DNA of 64,000 bases, taken from positions 806,001 to 870,000 of the forward strand of contig CAXKVR010000138.1 of the NCBI GenBank assembly GCA_964058845.1, in the 5' to 3' direction. The position numbers were made by a program, and so were the translations under genes. Of this stretch, positions 10,016-20,073 are shown piece after piece. The notes below the pieces were generated by a model that saw only the letters and a program-made list of their open reading frames with translations, made no database searches and was not told the DNA's origin. Numbering within the stretch: position 1 is the stretch's first letter; every line of letters starts with the position of its first letter. This DNA is from Carex sylvatica. Lineage: Eukaryota; Streptophyta; Magnoliopsida; Poales; Cyperaceae.

Positions 10016-12968
10016 TCAACGATACCGCGAATCGGAATATCGGTCAGCTGGTCTGCCTCTGTTCTCTCTGGTGAAAACTCGATGCCAGTTATTCCACTGT
10101 ACTTCTCCTTCCTGCGCCACACGAGCTGGTATGATCTCGACCTCGGGCTCAGGCTCTCTGCTCATCGTGAGTGCTGTACCCCATGGATCCTCGGCGGCGT
10201 GTGTAGCTGGCAGAGGGGTATGAAACAAGGATAAGTCAGGATGAGTCCCGCTACCAGAGGCCTCCCAATCGTGAGCCCTCACTGGATACGGCTGATGCGG
10301 TGCAGGAGAAGCGGCTGTATCCCACTGATCACCTGGAGCTAGCTCTGCAAGGCTGAACTCCATGCCCTGAGACTCATGCATAGACTGAATCTCCGGAGAT
10401 CGAGCCTGGTGCTCAGGCTGTGTCGGAATGTAGGCAAGACCCTGCAAGGATACAAATAATTCAATAAATTTTAACTAACTAAATTTTAACTAACGTACTT
10501 TACTGAAGGAGAAAATTTTAACTAACTTGACATAAAATAAAGAAGACCGAACCTGAGGAAGCTCCGGGGATCTAGTCTGGTGCTCAGGCTGTGTCGGCAT
10601 GTAGGCAGGACCCTGCAAGGAAACAAATAATTCAATAAATTTTAACTAACTTACTTTACTGAATGAGAAAATGTTAACTAACTTGACATAAAATAAATAA
10701 TACCGAACCTGGGGAAGACACGGACGTCCATACTGGTCAAAATAGGCGTGCCAACTAGACATGCCCAGAACCCAACGGTGGTAGTCCCACTCTGGCTGGT
10801 CTGCGGGCTCTGGTGGCATATCAGCAGTCATAACAGGTGGCGCGTCGGGCTCATCCCTATGTACTCTGCGCCAATCGATGTCCTCTCCGGCGTCTCTGAG
10901 CATCGTGACTAGCTTGGCCTCGTGGCCGTGGCCCTCAATACAAGGCGCAAAGTAGTTCAACATTGTGTGTCCAAAAGCCCTGAAACCACGCTTTCCAAGA
11001 CAAACGATTGAATGTGCTCCACCTTTAACCGCTAGTAGCAACTAAAAAAATTAAAATAAGAAACATTAGAAAAAAAAGGTTAAAAAGATGGTCAAAATGA
11101 GTTGTTTTAGGTGCATTACTTACATCACGAGCCCCTTTTCTGCCAGTGGGAGTATAACCATCATCTTCGAAGATCTTGGAGCGGAGATAATTGCCGTAAT
11201 CTCCCTCAAGATACACTGATGCCATGCCGACCCGCAGGTACCAAGCCTGGTATCTCAGTAGGGGAGACCCCTGCAGCTGCGTCTCATAATCCTCCGACAT
11301 ATGCCACAAGTTCTCCCTCATGGTCCCTGCTCTGTCGTAGTGCTCCAGGAAAGCCGTACTCCAATCTCTATCGGCGTGATTACCGTGGTACGTCCTGTAA
11401 TTAATATGTTACATGCAAATTAGTGTTTACAACAACTAATATTAAATACAAAATTCAAGAAAAACATAACTTGTACGTACCCGTGTAGCCTCGTGATAAT
11501 AGATCTCGGGATGTCTGGATCTGCGGGGATGAGTGGAGGAAGTCCAAACTGACGGAGCACCCGGTCTGGATAGTGATGCTCCACTATCCAGAAGCAAATC
11601 AGCGGACCCCTGTAGAGCCACATCTCCTCATCATCTGATATAATCTGTGGCAGGCTCCCCTCACAGTATGACTCAGCATACGGAGTCCAGCTCACCTGCG
11701 TGTCACCCAGACTCTGCAACTGACCACGGACCAACCTGATGCCTGCTGGCTTTCCGTGAGGCGTGTCCACGTAGCTGTGATTCCCGTACCATTTCTTGCC
11801 AAATGCCGGGTGATATGCATCATCGGGCTCTCCCGAATGTAGTGACTCATTCTGCACGGGTACCGCCACTGGTATGCGCGACCACGACCAATGCTGCAGT
11901 AGAAGTGTCGGCCCGTACATCTTCTTACTTTTAGGCTGCAATTTGAAGAATATTAGACGTCGGAACAAGTTAATTTTTAAAAATAAGACAACAATAACAT
12001 ACTGACCTTGCAAGCATGGCACAGGTTCGAGTAAAGATGTGCAAGGACGGCTCCACCCCAGTTGTACTTTCTTGATGACCCAAGGTCTCTCAACAGCTCC
12101 AGATACATAATCGGAATGGCATCACTGCTTGAATCAGGAAACATGACAGAACCAAATAGGTCCATCACGAAAGCCCATGTGTATCTGAAATGTCAAAATT
12201 AGGGACCAACCCATTTTTTGCAATGAAATAAAATACAAAATAAATATATATATATATATATAATGGTTTATAAAAGTACCTCTCAATGTCATGCTGCGTG
12301 GATCGCCAATGCAAACCTCGATCGGCAAACAGAGCTCGCAGCGCTGTCTTCTTCAGATGAAATCTCGATCTCCCACCATTATCACGTACATCTGGCTCTG
12401 CTCCCAACAGCTCTGCGAGGCTGGCATTAATCATGTTCTCGTCAGTGGGGTCAGATATGCCACCGATGGGCACGCCCTGGATAGGCAAACCCCAAAGGAC
12501 ACTCACGTCCTGGAGAGTCACTGTCATCTCTCCGAACGGCAAATGGAATGTGTGTGTCTCGGGGCGCCATCGCTCCACTAGCCCCTGAATGAGGGACGCA
12601 TTAATGGCCTTGCTCTCCGTCTCCAATATATCGACCAAATGGTACAACCCCAGATTGTGTAGATACGGGTCCATCAGAGAGTAGTACTGCATGCCATAAA
12701 CCCGACACTTGCTTTCTAGAGACTCCTGACTCTGCGTTGAAAAAAAAACAAACAACATAAAAATCTGAAAATATGAGAACTCTAAAAAAATTTAACGTAA
12801 AAAAAGAAAAAAATAAAGTAATCACGTACCTCTCGGGATGCTAGTGAGACTCGATGCTCACTGTGAGGTATCCATAATAATGGACTGAAATGCTCCGTGC
12901 TATCCACGGGAATGGGCTCATCAATAGGGTCGGGTGGTGGTGGTCTCCTAGGACGTCCCCTAGCCATC
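10016..12968 (-). CDS. Plant mobile domain (PMD, MAIN-like) protein of MULE-A
   Basis: Eight coding exons, read from high to low coordinate: 12967-12830, 12731-12280, 12184-12007, 11935-11481, 11394-11124, 11041-10709, 10612-10553 and 10441-10016. All have GT-AG borders and consistent phases, giving about 770 residues. The start is MARGRPRRPPPP; the acceptor AAACGTAG lies one base before the ATG. The diagnostic PMD core (often labelled aminotransferase-like) includes LVERWRPETHTFHLPFGEMT, VLWGLPIQGVPIGG and NWGGAVLAHLY, followed by YRGPLICFWIVEHHYPDRVL. The tail is Pro/acidic. PMD proteins occur as host factors (MAIN, MAIL1) and inside MULE and Gypsy elements; their biochemical role is unresolved. 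All exons are open. Exons 7 and 8 begin with near-identical segments (PTQPEHQ-x-RSPE), pointing to a local duplication. Convergent with the transposase. Confidence 0.85.
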
Positions 12969-15109
12969 CTACGTTTGGAAAAAAAATTAGACATGCTACA
13001 TTTGACTAAAATAAGCTCATTCCTGTTAAAATATAATAAAATAAGCTAATTCATATCAAAAAATACAAAACTACCCTAGTAAGAAAAAAAAAAGTTAAAA
13101 TAATGCGTTAGAATAAAAAAAAAATTGTTATTCGCCTAAAATATGCTAAAACAAGCGGAAATACACTAAAACAATATATTTGCGGTAAAAATAGGCTAAA
13201 TTACGTTAATATGAAAAAAAAAAAGGTTATTCGGACAAAATATACTAAAATATGATAAAATACAATAATTACGGTCAAATATGCTAAAATACGCTAATTA
13301 TGGCAAAAATTTACTAAATATGCTAATTTCGGTAAAAAAAAGTTAAAATAATGCGTTAGAATAAAAAAAAATTGTTATTCGCCTAAAATATGCTAAAACA
13401 AGCGGAAATACACTAAAACAATATATTTGCGGTAAAAATAGGCTAAATTACGTTAATATGAAAAAAAAAAGGTTATTCGGACAAAATATACTAAAATATG
13501 ATAAAATACAATAATTACGGTCAAATATGCTAAAATACGCTAATTATGGCAAAAATTTACTAAATATGCTAATTTCGGTAAAAAACAGTTAAAATTATGC
13601 GTTAGAATAAAAAAAAAATGTTATTCGCCTAAAATATGGTAAAACAAGCGGAAATACACTAAAACAATATATTTGCGGTAAAAATAGGCTAAATTACGTT
13701 ACTATGGAAAAAAAAAAGGTTATTCGGATAAAATATACTAAAATATGATAAAATACAATAATTACGGTCAAATATGCTAAAATACGCTAATTATGGCAAA
13801 AATTTACTAAATATGCTAATTTCGGTAAAAAACAGTTAAAATTATGCGTTAGAATAAAAAAAAAATGTTATTCGCCTAAAATATGGTAAAACAAGCGGAA
13901 ATACACTAAAACAATATATTTGCGGTAAAAATAGGCTAAATTACGTTACTATGGAAAAAAAAAAGGTTATTCGGATAAAATATACTAAAATATGATAAAA
14001 TACAATAATTACGGTCAAATATGCTAAAATACGCTAATTATGGCAAAAATTTACTAAATATGCTAATTTCGGTAAAAAACAGTTAAAATAATGCGTTACA
14101 ATAAAAAAAAATTGTTATTCGCCTAAAATATGGTAAAACAAGCGGAAATACACTAAAACAATATATTTGCGGTAAAAATAGGCTAAATTACGTTAATATG
14201 AAAAAAAAAAGGTTATTCGGACAAAATATACTAAAATATGATAAAATACAATAATTACGGTCAAATATGCTAAAATACGCTAATTATGGCAAAAATTTAC
14301 TAAATATGCTAATTTCGGTAAAAAAAAGTTAAAATTATGCGTTAGAATAAAAAAAAAATGTTATTCGCCTAAAATATGGTAAAACAAGCGGAAATACACT
14401 AAAACAATATATTTGCGGTAAAAATAGGCTAAATTACGTTACTATGAAAAAAAAAAAGGTTATTCGGATAAAATATACTAAAATATGATAAAATACAATA
14501 ATTACGGTCAAATATGCTAAAATACGCTAATTATGGCAAAAATTTACTAAATATGCTAATTTCGGTAAAAATATGTTAAAATAATGCGTTACAATAAAAA
14601 AAAAATGTTATTCGCCTAAAATATGCTAAAACAAGCGGAAATACACTAAAACAATATATTTGCGGTAAAAATAGGCTAAATTACGTTAATTACGACAAAA
14701 AATATACTACATTTCTCAAAATATGCTAATTACGGTCAAATTATGCTAAAATACGCTAATTACGGCAAAATTTCGGAATAAATAATTCAAAATAAAATTA
14801 AAACTAACTATGGTACCATAATTATCACTAATTTCAAATATTTTTGGTACCTAATTGACGCTAATTACCACTAAATTTGTACCGTAATAAAATAATCATA
14901 ATTATAAATAAAATTAAAACTAACTTTGGTACCATAATTATCACTAATTTTAAATATTTTTGGTACCTACATTAATGCTAATTACCACTAAATTGGTACC
15001 GTAATTAAATAATCACAATTATAACTAATTAGCACTAACTAACTTAATTTGACTAATCTATAATTTTTTTACACTACAAATGAAATTTCAAATATATATA
15101 GGGACTTAC
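12969..15109 (-). other. Predicted 5'UTR intron of the MULE-A PMD gene
   Basis: On the minus strand a CT-rich leader ends TTTGCAA/GTAAGTCCC at 15110/15109. The next strong acceptor is CCAAACGTAG at 12969, one base before the PMD ATG. This implies a 2.1-kb intron consisting mainly of the 246-bp tandem array plus AT-rich sequence. RNA evidence is needed. Confidence 0.5.
13085..14700. repeat. 246-bp-period tandem array (about 6.5 copies)
   Basis: Successive copies begin near 13092, 13341, 13587, 13834, 14080, 14327 and 14573 with AGTTAAAATAATGCGTTAGA. Each contains GGCTAAATTACGTTA, AAAGGTTATTCGGA and GTCAAATATGCTAAAATACG. Copies are near-identical, differing mostly in A-run length and single bases. 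It sits in the predicted PMD 5'UTR intron. Short words such as TATGCTAA and TACGCTAATTA repeat within the unit. Confidence 0.9.
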
Positions 15110-15239
15110 TTGCAAATTGGAAGAAGAGAGAAGAAGAGAGGAGAAAAAAGAGGAGAAATTCGGGTGGGGAGGAGAGAGAGTGAGATTTTTAGAAAATGAA
15201 TTGTGAGAAGAGAGAAAGTTCTGTGGAGGGTTATTTATA
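15110..15239 (-). promoter_or_regulatory. Putative PMD promoter and 5'UTR exon
   Basis: On the minus strand a TATA box (CTATAAATAACC, plus-strand 15231-15240) lies just inside the right TIR. It is followed by a CT-rich leader and the donor TTTGCAA/GTAAGT. The geometry mirrors the transposase promoter at the left end. Confidence 0.55.
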
Positions 15240-15241
15240 GG

Positions 15242-15388
15242 CCCGGACCGCCCCATTTTTAGGCGGTTAGGAATTTTAATTCCGGACCGCCCCATTTTTA
15301 GGCGGTCAGGGCATTTTTAAAAATTTGGCTGGAACCCTGTTATTTTTAACAATTTGTTTTTCTTTTTGAGTATTTTTAAAAATGTCGG
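15242..15388 (-). repeat. Right TIR of MULE-A
   Basis: Reverse complement of the left terminus with small indels in the A/T runs. It carries two copies of the hairpin-forming GGACCGCCCCATTTTTAGGC unit. It ends AAAAATGTCGG at 15388. Confidence 0.85.
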
Positions 15389-15397
15389 CTACCAAAT
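15389..15397 (+). repeat. Target-site duplication, right side of MULE-A
   Basis: CTACCAAAT, a perfect match to 4788-4796. Confidence 0.9.
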
Positions 15398-17310
15398 TGA
15401 GAAAAAAATAGAAATAACAAATCAGAGGAGCATCTATAATTCTATATGATGGGTTGACATGACCTCTCTGAACTCATCATTTCTTATATCATGCGTTCTC
15501 CTCTGTCTCACGCCACCTCTCCCCTTGCAGCAACTCTAATCCAATCAGGATTCAGGAGCTCTGAGGGCTTGTGCCAGGAGGGATATATATCTGATTCTGA
15601 TTCTGATTCTGATTCCCTCTTTTATTTGGTGAAACCCAATTTTTATTTTTATATATATATATATAAATTTCTAATTTATTTTTCATGCATGCTAAATCGA
15701 ACGAATATCTTGTTTTCATCTGGAACCAATGTGGTCTCTGCTCTGCGCCACAGTATAAAGGCGTGATTCTAAAATGCTAATGCATGTTCAAATATCAGTG
15801 CAATTTTATTTTTTTTAAGTTTAAACAATTATTTTTGGGCTTCTAGTTCTTGGAGCCCACTGCACACAGACACAGGCAATATTTATCAGCACAATTGCGA
15901 AGAACATGTTACCCACGCAGCGAGTTGATCCATGTTATCAGTACAGTACAGTACAGTACAATACTGCTTGTGCGTGTTCATTACCGATGGACCTTAGCTT
16001 AGCACATGAGTCAGGGAGTAAAATAAGTGCATCAATTAATGTAACCGATATGTTGTTAGAGACTTAGAGTTAGATATCCTCTCTTTCCTAGGCATACGCA
16101 TGCACCTATACCTATAGTCAACATGCCTTTTTCCCTTGTAAAATTATCTCAGGGACAGACAACTCAGTAATTAAGTGACTATGAAATATGAATCTACCTC
16201 CATACTGTAGCTCTACTCTCTTTTTTAACAACAAAAATCATTGAAAAATGCAAAATGCTGTAGGATTAATGCCGTAAGCTGGTGCGGTTTTCTTATCGGT
16301 TTCTTTTCTTTTTAAGGACATTTTTAATTGTCACAAAATTATATGCGATGAGATCTTACAGGTGTGAAAATCCACAAATTAAATTATGAAAATCCACACT
16401 TATAGATACGCATGAGATTGATTATGAGAATTTGCTGAAATTAATGTTCAGTTGTATCATGAATGTATTTGTGAAAAATCATATTTTTATTTCTAAAATA
16501 TTTGATATTATATCATTATTCTTATAAATAATAATATTGTTATTGTAATTAAATTAAGTAGTTAAACAATAAGATAATAACGTTTATTAATTATCATTTC
16601 GTATAGAAATATTCTTAATTAAAAATATTATATTTGATGAGATGGATATACTGTACCCTTTGTATTAATAAACTGAATTTTATTTGTTGCATTTATTAAC
16701 GAGTTAGAATGAAATTGTCAAAAACCCGTTGTATTTTTTTTAAGTAAAGATTGCAGATCAAATCACTTTATTATTTAATATTTATAAAAAATTATTTTAT
16801 TTTTATTTCGAACCTTGTAACCTTTTACACAAAGAATATTATATTTGTCACTAAATATTTTTTTTTTTTATCTTATCTAATGCTTCAATCATATCTTGTA
16901 ATGCTAGAATCACGTTGATGTGAAAAAGGATGGAACAAAGTTTTCTTTATTAATATTTAACTTTTGTAAACTGTTCAATAAGAGCACCTACTGGCTTATT
17001 CTGTGCGAGAGAAAAAAAAAAAAAAAAATTCAGTGCCAGTTGATATTTTTTCTCATGAGTTTACATTGAGATAGGAAGAAAGGGTGAAAAATATATTCAT
17101 TTCTGCATTATATAGTCTTCCATTCGAATAGATTTAGGATCTGTTCGGTAGACACAGGGAACTGAGAACGGTCTTGGAATATGAGTCAAATTGAATTTTT
17201 TCTTTCCACGTACACAGTAATTGCGCCAAACAGAATCTTAGAATACTTTATCCCAATACTTTCTCTCTCCTGCCCACTCCAACCATTCCATCTCTCGGCA
17301 GCAGAAGCGG
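15398..17310. other. Intergenic DNA between the two MULEs
   Basis: No gene is supported. Short simple repeats occur: (TGATTC)n-like near 15595-15620 and (AGTAC)n near 15945-15960. There are long A/T runs. If MULE-B still had a left TIR it would be expected near 17.0-17.2 kb, but no GGCGGTC-type arm is visible there. Confidence 0.5.
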
Positions 17311-17334
17311 GCGAATTTTTTGGCGAAAAGCGAG

Positions 17335-17810
17335 GTATTATTTAAATTATATTTAATTATTTAGTAATTAGTCAATTAATGTACGATTACTGTACAATTA
17401 CTGTAGTATTTACTGTACAATACCTGTAGTATTTACTGTACAATTACTGTAGTCTGTACGATTACTGTAGTATTTACTGTATGATTACTGTACGATTACT
17501 GTAGTATTTACTGTATGATTACTGTACAATTACTGTAGTATATACCGTACAATTACTGTAGTATTTACTGTATGATTACTGTAGTATATACCGTACGATT
17601 ACTGTATAATTACTGTAGTATTTACTGTACGATTGCTGTAGAATTTGATGTACGATTGCTGTACAATTGCTGTAGAATTTGCTGTACAATTACTGTACAA
17701 CTATCGTTTAATTACTGTAAGTGTTGCATTTACCTCTAGCAACAAGTTTTTATTTTTTTATTTGCCATTTATTATTATACAATTACTATTAAATTTTTGT
17801 TTAAATGTAG
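17335..17810 (+). repeat. TACTGTA-type tandem repeats in MULE-B 5'UTR intron
   Basis: A predicted intron from AGCGAG/GTATTA to TTAAATGTAG. From about 17375 to 17715 it is an imperfect array of words such as ATTACTGTAGTATTTACTGT and ACAATTACTGTAG. It is positionally equivalent to the TACTGTTCAC array at 5142-5445 of MULE-A. Confidence 0.7.
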
Positions 17811-17825
17811 TTTGTTAAGGAAAAG

Positions 17826-19764
17826 ATGTTAGTTGCACTGTATGTGGGCGGCAAGCTACAAAAGGGTGTAGATGGCGTGTATTAAACGAAAGATGCTGCA
17901 TTTGGCTTCGAGGTTAATGAAAATACCACATTTCAAGAACTCAAGCATCTAATATACGAAAAGACTGCTGTAAACCCCAACAGGTATGAAATAGAATTGG
18001 CTACACGGATTGATAACTCACAAAGGGGTGGGGCGGGTAGACCTTACTTTGTGAGGTTTTCAATAACAGATGCGAATTTATGGAGAGTTGTGTACACTAA
18101 ATTTGAGTCTAGTGGGGTCTCAGTAATGGACATATATTCAAAGAGGGTTCCCCGTGCTGGGGTTGGACCTTCTAGTGTGACTGGGGATGGACCTTCAGGT
18201 TATGATAATTCGGGTTATGACAACCAGGGGTACCACCATCACTCTCATTATGACAACCCGGGTACCACCACCACTCCCCTTATGACAACCCGGGATACCA
18301 CCACAACTCCCCTTATGACAACCCGGGGTACCACCACAACTCCCCTTATGACAACCCGGAGTACCACCACAACTCCCCTTATGACAACCAGGGATACCAC
18401 CACCCAGACAGACACCCATAATCCCTAGATTTCCAACTATGCCAGAGTCAGGATCGGTTCCCGTTAATCGAACTGATATTGATATTGATGTTGATGCTAT
18501 TGATGCCATACTAGAAAATGAAATAGAAACGGGAGATGAATACGAAGGGATCTGGGAATCTGATAATTTATCAGATGGCGATGCAAATGTTCCAGGTTTA
18601 TCCAGGGAAGAAAAATTCCCGATTAGAGGTCGGGGAAATAAGCATCCGGTCGCCACATTCAACGATACCACAGCTTTTGAAGAGGCAGACATTAGTTATT
18701 TTGGCCCTCGTGTTGTATACAATGACGAACTTGCCCCAGGGCAATTTTATACCAACATAGATGAACTTATAAAAAAAATCTACGAGACTCATGTTCATGA
18801 CAACTGGGAATGTAAAATGCATAAAAGGGATCGAACAAAGTTAGTTGTGCTATGTAAAACTCACCCGCGGTGCGAGTTTCACCTTTTTGCAACCCCTGCA
18901 GGTGCCGGAGAAGCATGGATTATTAAGAAGTGTGAACCACCCCATACATGTAAGTCTGCATCCACTAGGACAGACCATTCACAGCTGACGGCATCACTAA
19001 TTGCCGATGCAATCGAGGAAGACATTAAGGAGGATCCATCCATGAGCATCAAGGCGGTGGCTAGAACCGTCAGACACAAATACAAATATGTAACCCCAAA
19101 ATACAACAAGCTGTGGAGAGGTCGCGAACTTGCCATTTGCAGAATATTTGGTAGTTGGAAGGATTCATACGGCTATCTGGCACCATTGCTCCAGGCCATG
19201 GCAAGTACAAATGTCGGAACTGTATATGAGCGGTGGCATGGCCCCCTTTTTGATAAGGAGGGAGTGCTAATAGAGGGAGCTCAACAATTCAAGGGCATAG
19301 CATGGGCTTTTGGTGCTTGTATCCAAGCTGTGCCATACATCAGACCCGTTATCAGCATTGATGCATGCTTCATGTCTGGCCGTTATGAGGGGAGGTTACT
19401 GATAGCATGTGCATATGATGCTGAGAACCAGTTGTTGCCTTTGGCCTTTGCAATTGTTCAGAAAGAGAATGGTGAGAACTGGGGATTCTTTATGCAGTTT
19501 TTAAGAAGACGGGTAATTGGGGAAGGAAAATTTTTCTGTGTGATATCAGACCAGCACAAAGGAATAAAATATATTTTTGATCGTGAAGATTACGGTTGGT
19601 CAATGCGTACTGGGCAGTGTGTGCACAGGTTGTGTATGCAACACGTTGCGGAGAACCTTTCCAAGGCAACCGGAAATGACAAGTGGGTTCTAGAAACATT
19701 TAGACAAAATTGCAGAAAGAAAAAGCCGAGAAGGGTGGTAGAGATGACTAGAAATTTTGCAAAG
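17826..19764 (+). pseudogene. MULE-B transposase, 5' part (broken)
   Basis: From ATG 17826 the frame reads MLVALYVGGKLQKGVDGVY and meets TAA at 17883-17885, then continues with clear similarity to MULE-A (FQELKHLIYEKTAVNPNRYE). After an imperfect 36-bp tandem repeat (about 18230-18400) the reading frame changes; the shift appears to be one missing base near CCCGGGTACC (about 18260). From 18439 to 19764 the frame is open and encodes the zinc finger and the core with Asp in VISIDACFMSGRYEG and Asp in VISDQHKGI. The exon ends NFAK at a GTATAT donor (19765). Confidence 0.85.
18230..18400 (+). repeat. 36-bp coding tandem repeat
   Basis: About five units based on CCACCACAACTCCCCTTATG. In the ancestral frame they encode YDNPGYHHNSP-type repeats. 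They lie in the linker of the MULE-B transposase where MULE-A has a Pro-rich linker. A one-base loss inside the array shifts the frame. Confidence 0.8.
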
Positions 19765-19867
19765 GTATATATATTTCAATTGTGTACATGTATTATTTTA
19801 TTTTTCGAAAACTGTTTTTTTAGTACTATTATTTACTTATATTATTTTATTTTCTTATTTTTTTTAG

Positions 19868-20073
19868 TACATGCCAAAGGCAAATCTCTACTTAATGAAG
19901 GTGGGCAAAAATAATCCCAGAGATGTAAACGAAGATCCAGCATACGAGAAAATATATCAATCCCGTGATGGAGGTTGGCGTTGGGGAATTATGACCACCA
20001 ACGGGTCGGAGTCGCTGAATGCAGTCTTCAAGCAAAGTCGGATGTTGCCTGTGGCTGCAGTTGTAGAAGACAC
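19868..20073 (+). pseudogene. MULE-B transposase, exon 2 left half
   Basis: It follows an AT-rich intron (19765-19867, acceptor TTTTTTTAG). The frame reads YMPKANLYLMKVGK through TTNGSESLNAVFKQSRMLPV, which includes the catalytic-Glu motif, and stops in VED at 20073 where the Copia LTR begins. It rejoins at 29471/29476 after removal of one GACAC copy. Confidence 0.85.
20069..20073 (+). repeat. Copia target-site duplication, left
   Basis: GACAC, identical to 29471-29475. Excising one copy plus the element restores the MULE-B reading ...VEDTFYKLNAWF. Confidence 0.9.

Larger units (their letters stand above)
4797..15388. mobile_element. MULE-A: complete 10.6-kb MULE with transposase and PMD gene
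   Basis: This is a full-length Mutator-like element. The termini read CCGACATTTTT and AAAAATGTCGG, and the long TIRs are flanked by the 9-bp TSD CTACCAAAT. From left to right it contains: the left TIR; a GA-rich 5'UTR exon and short repeat-rich intron; the MuDR-type transposase (plus strand); an accessory open frame; a 177-bp-period tandem repeat; the PMD gene (minus strand); a 246-bp-period tandem array inside the PMD 5'UTR intron; and the right TIR. The two genes converge. All coding exons read through without stops, so the element may be autonomous. Linked transposase and PMD genes are known in plant transposons; the paired 5'UTR introns with repeat arrays are what I see here. Confidence 0.9.

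Noticed and set aside
11111..12581. Plus-strand open frames opposite PMD exons
   Set aside because: They mirror minus-strand exons whose splice phases and PMD motifs are clear.
17130..17330. Possible gene start near GATCTGTTCGGTAGACACAG
   Set aside because: No open frame or splice structure beyond the MULE-B leader; could be an old hAT-like fragment but no ends were found.
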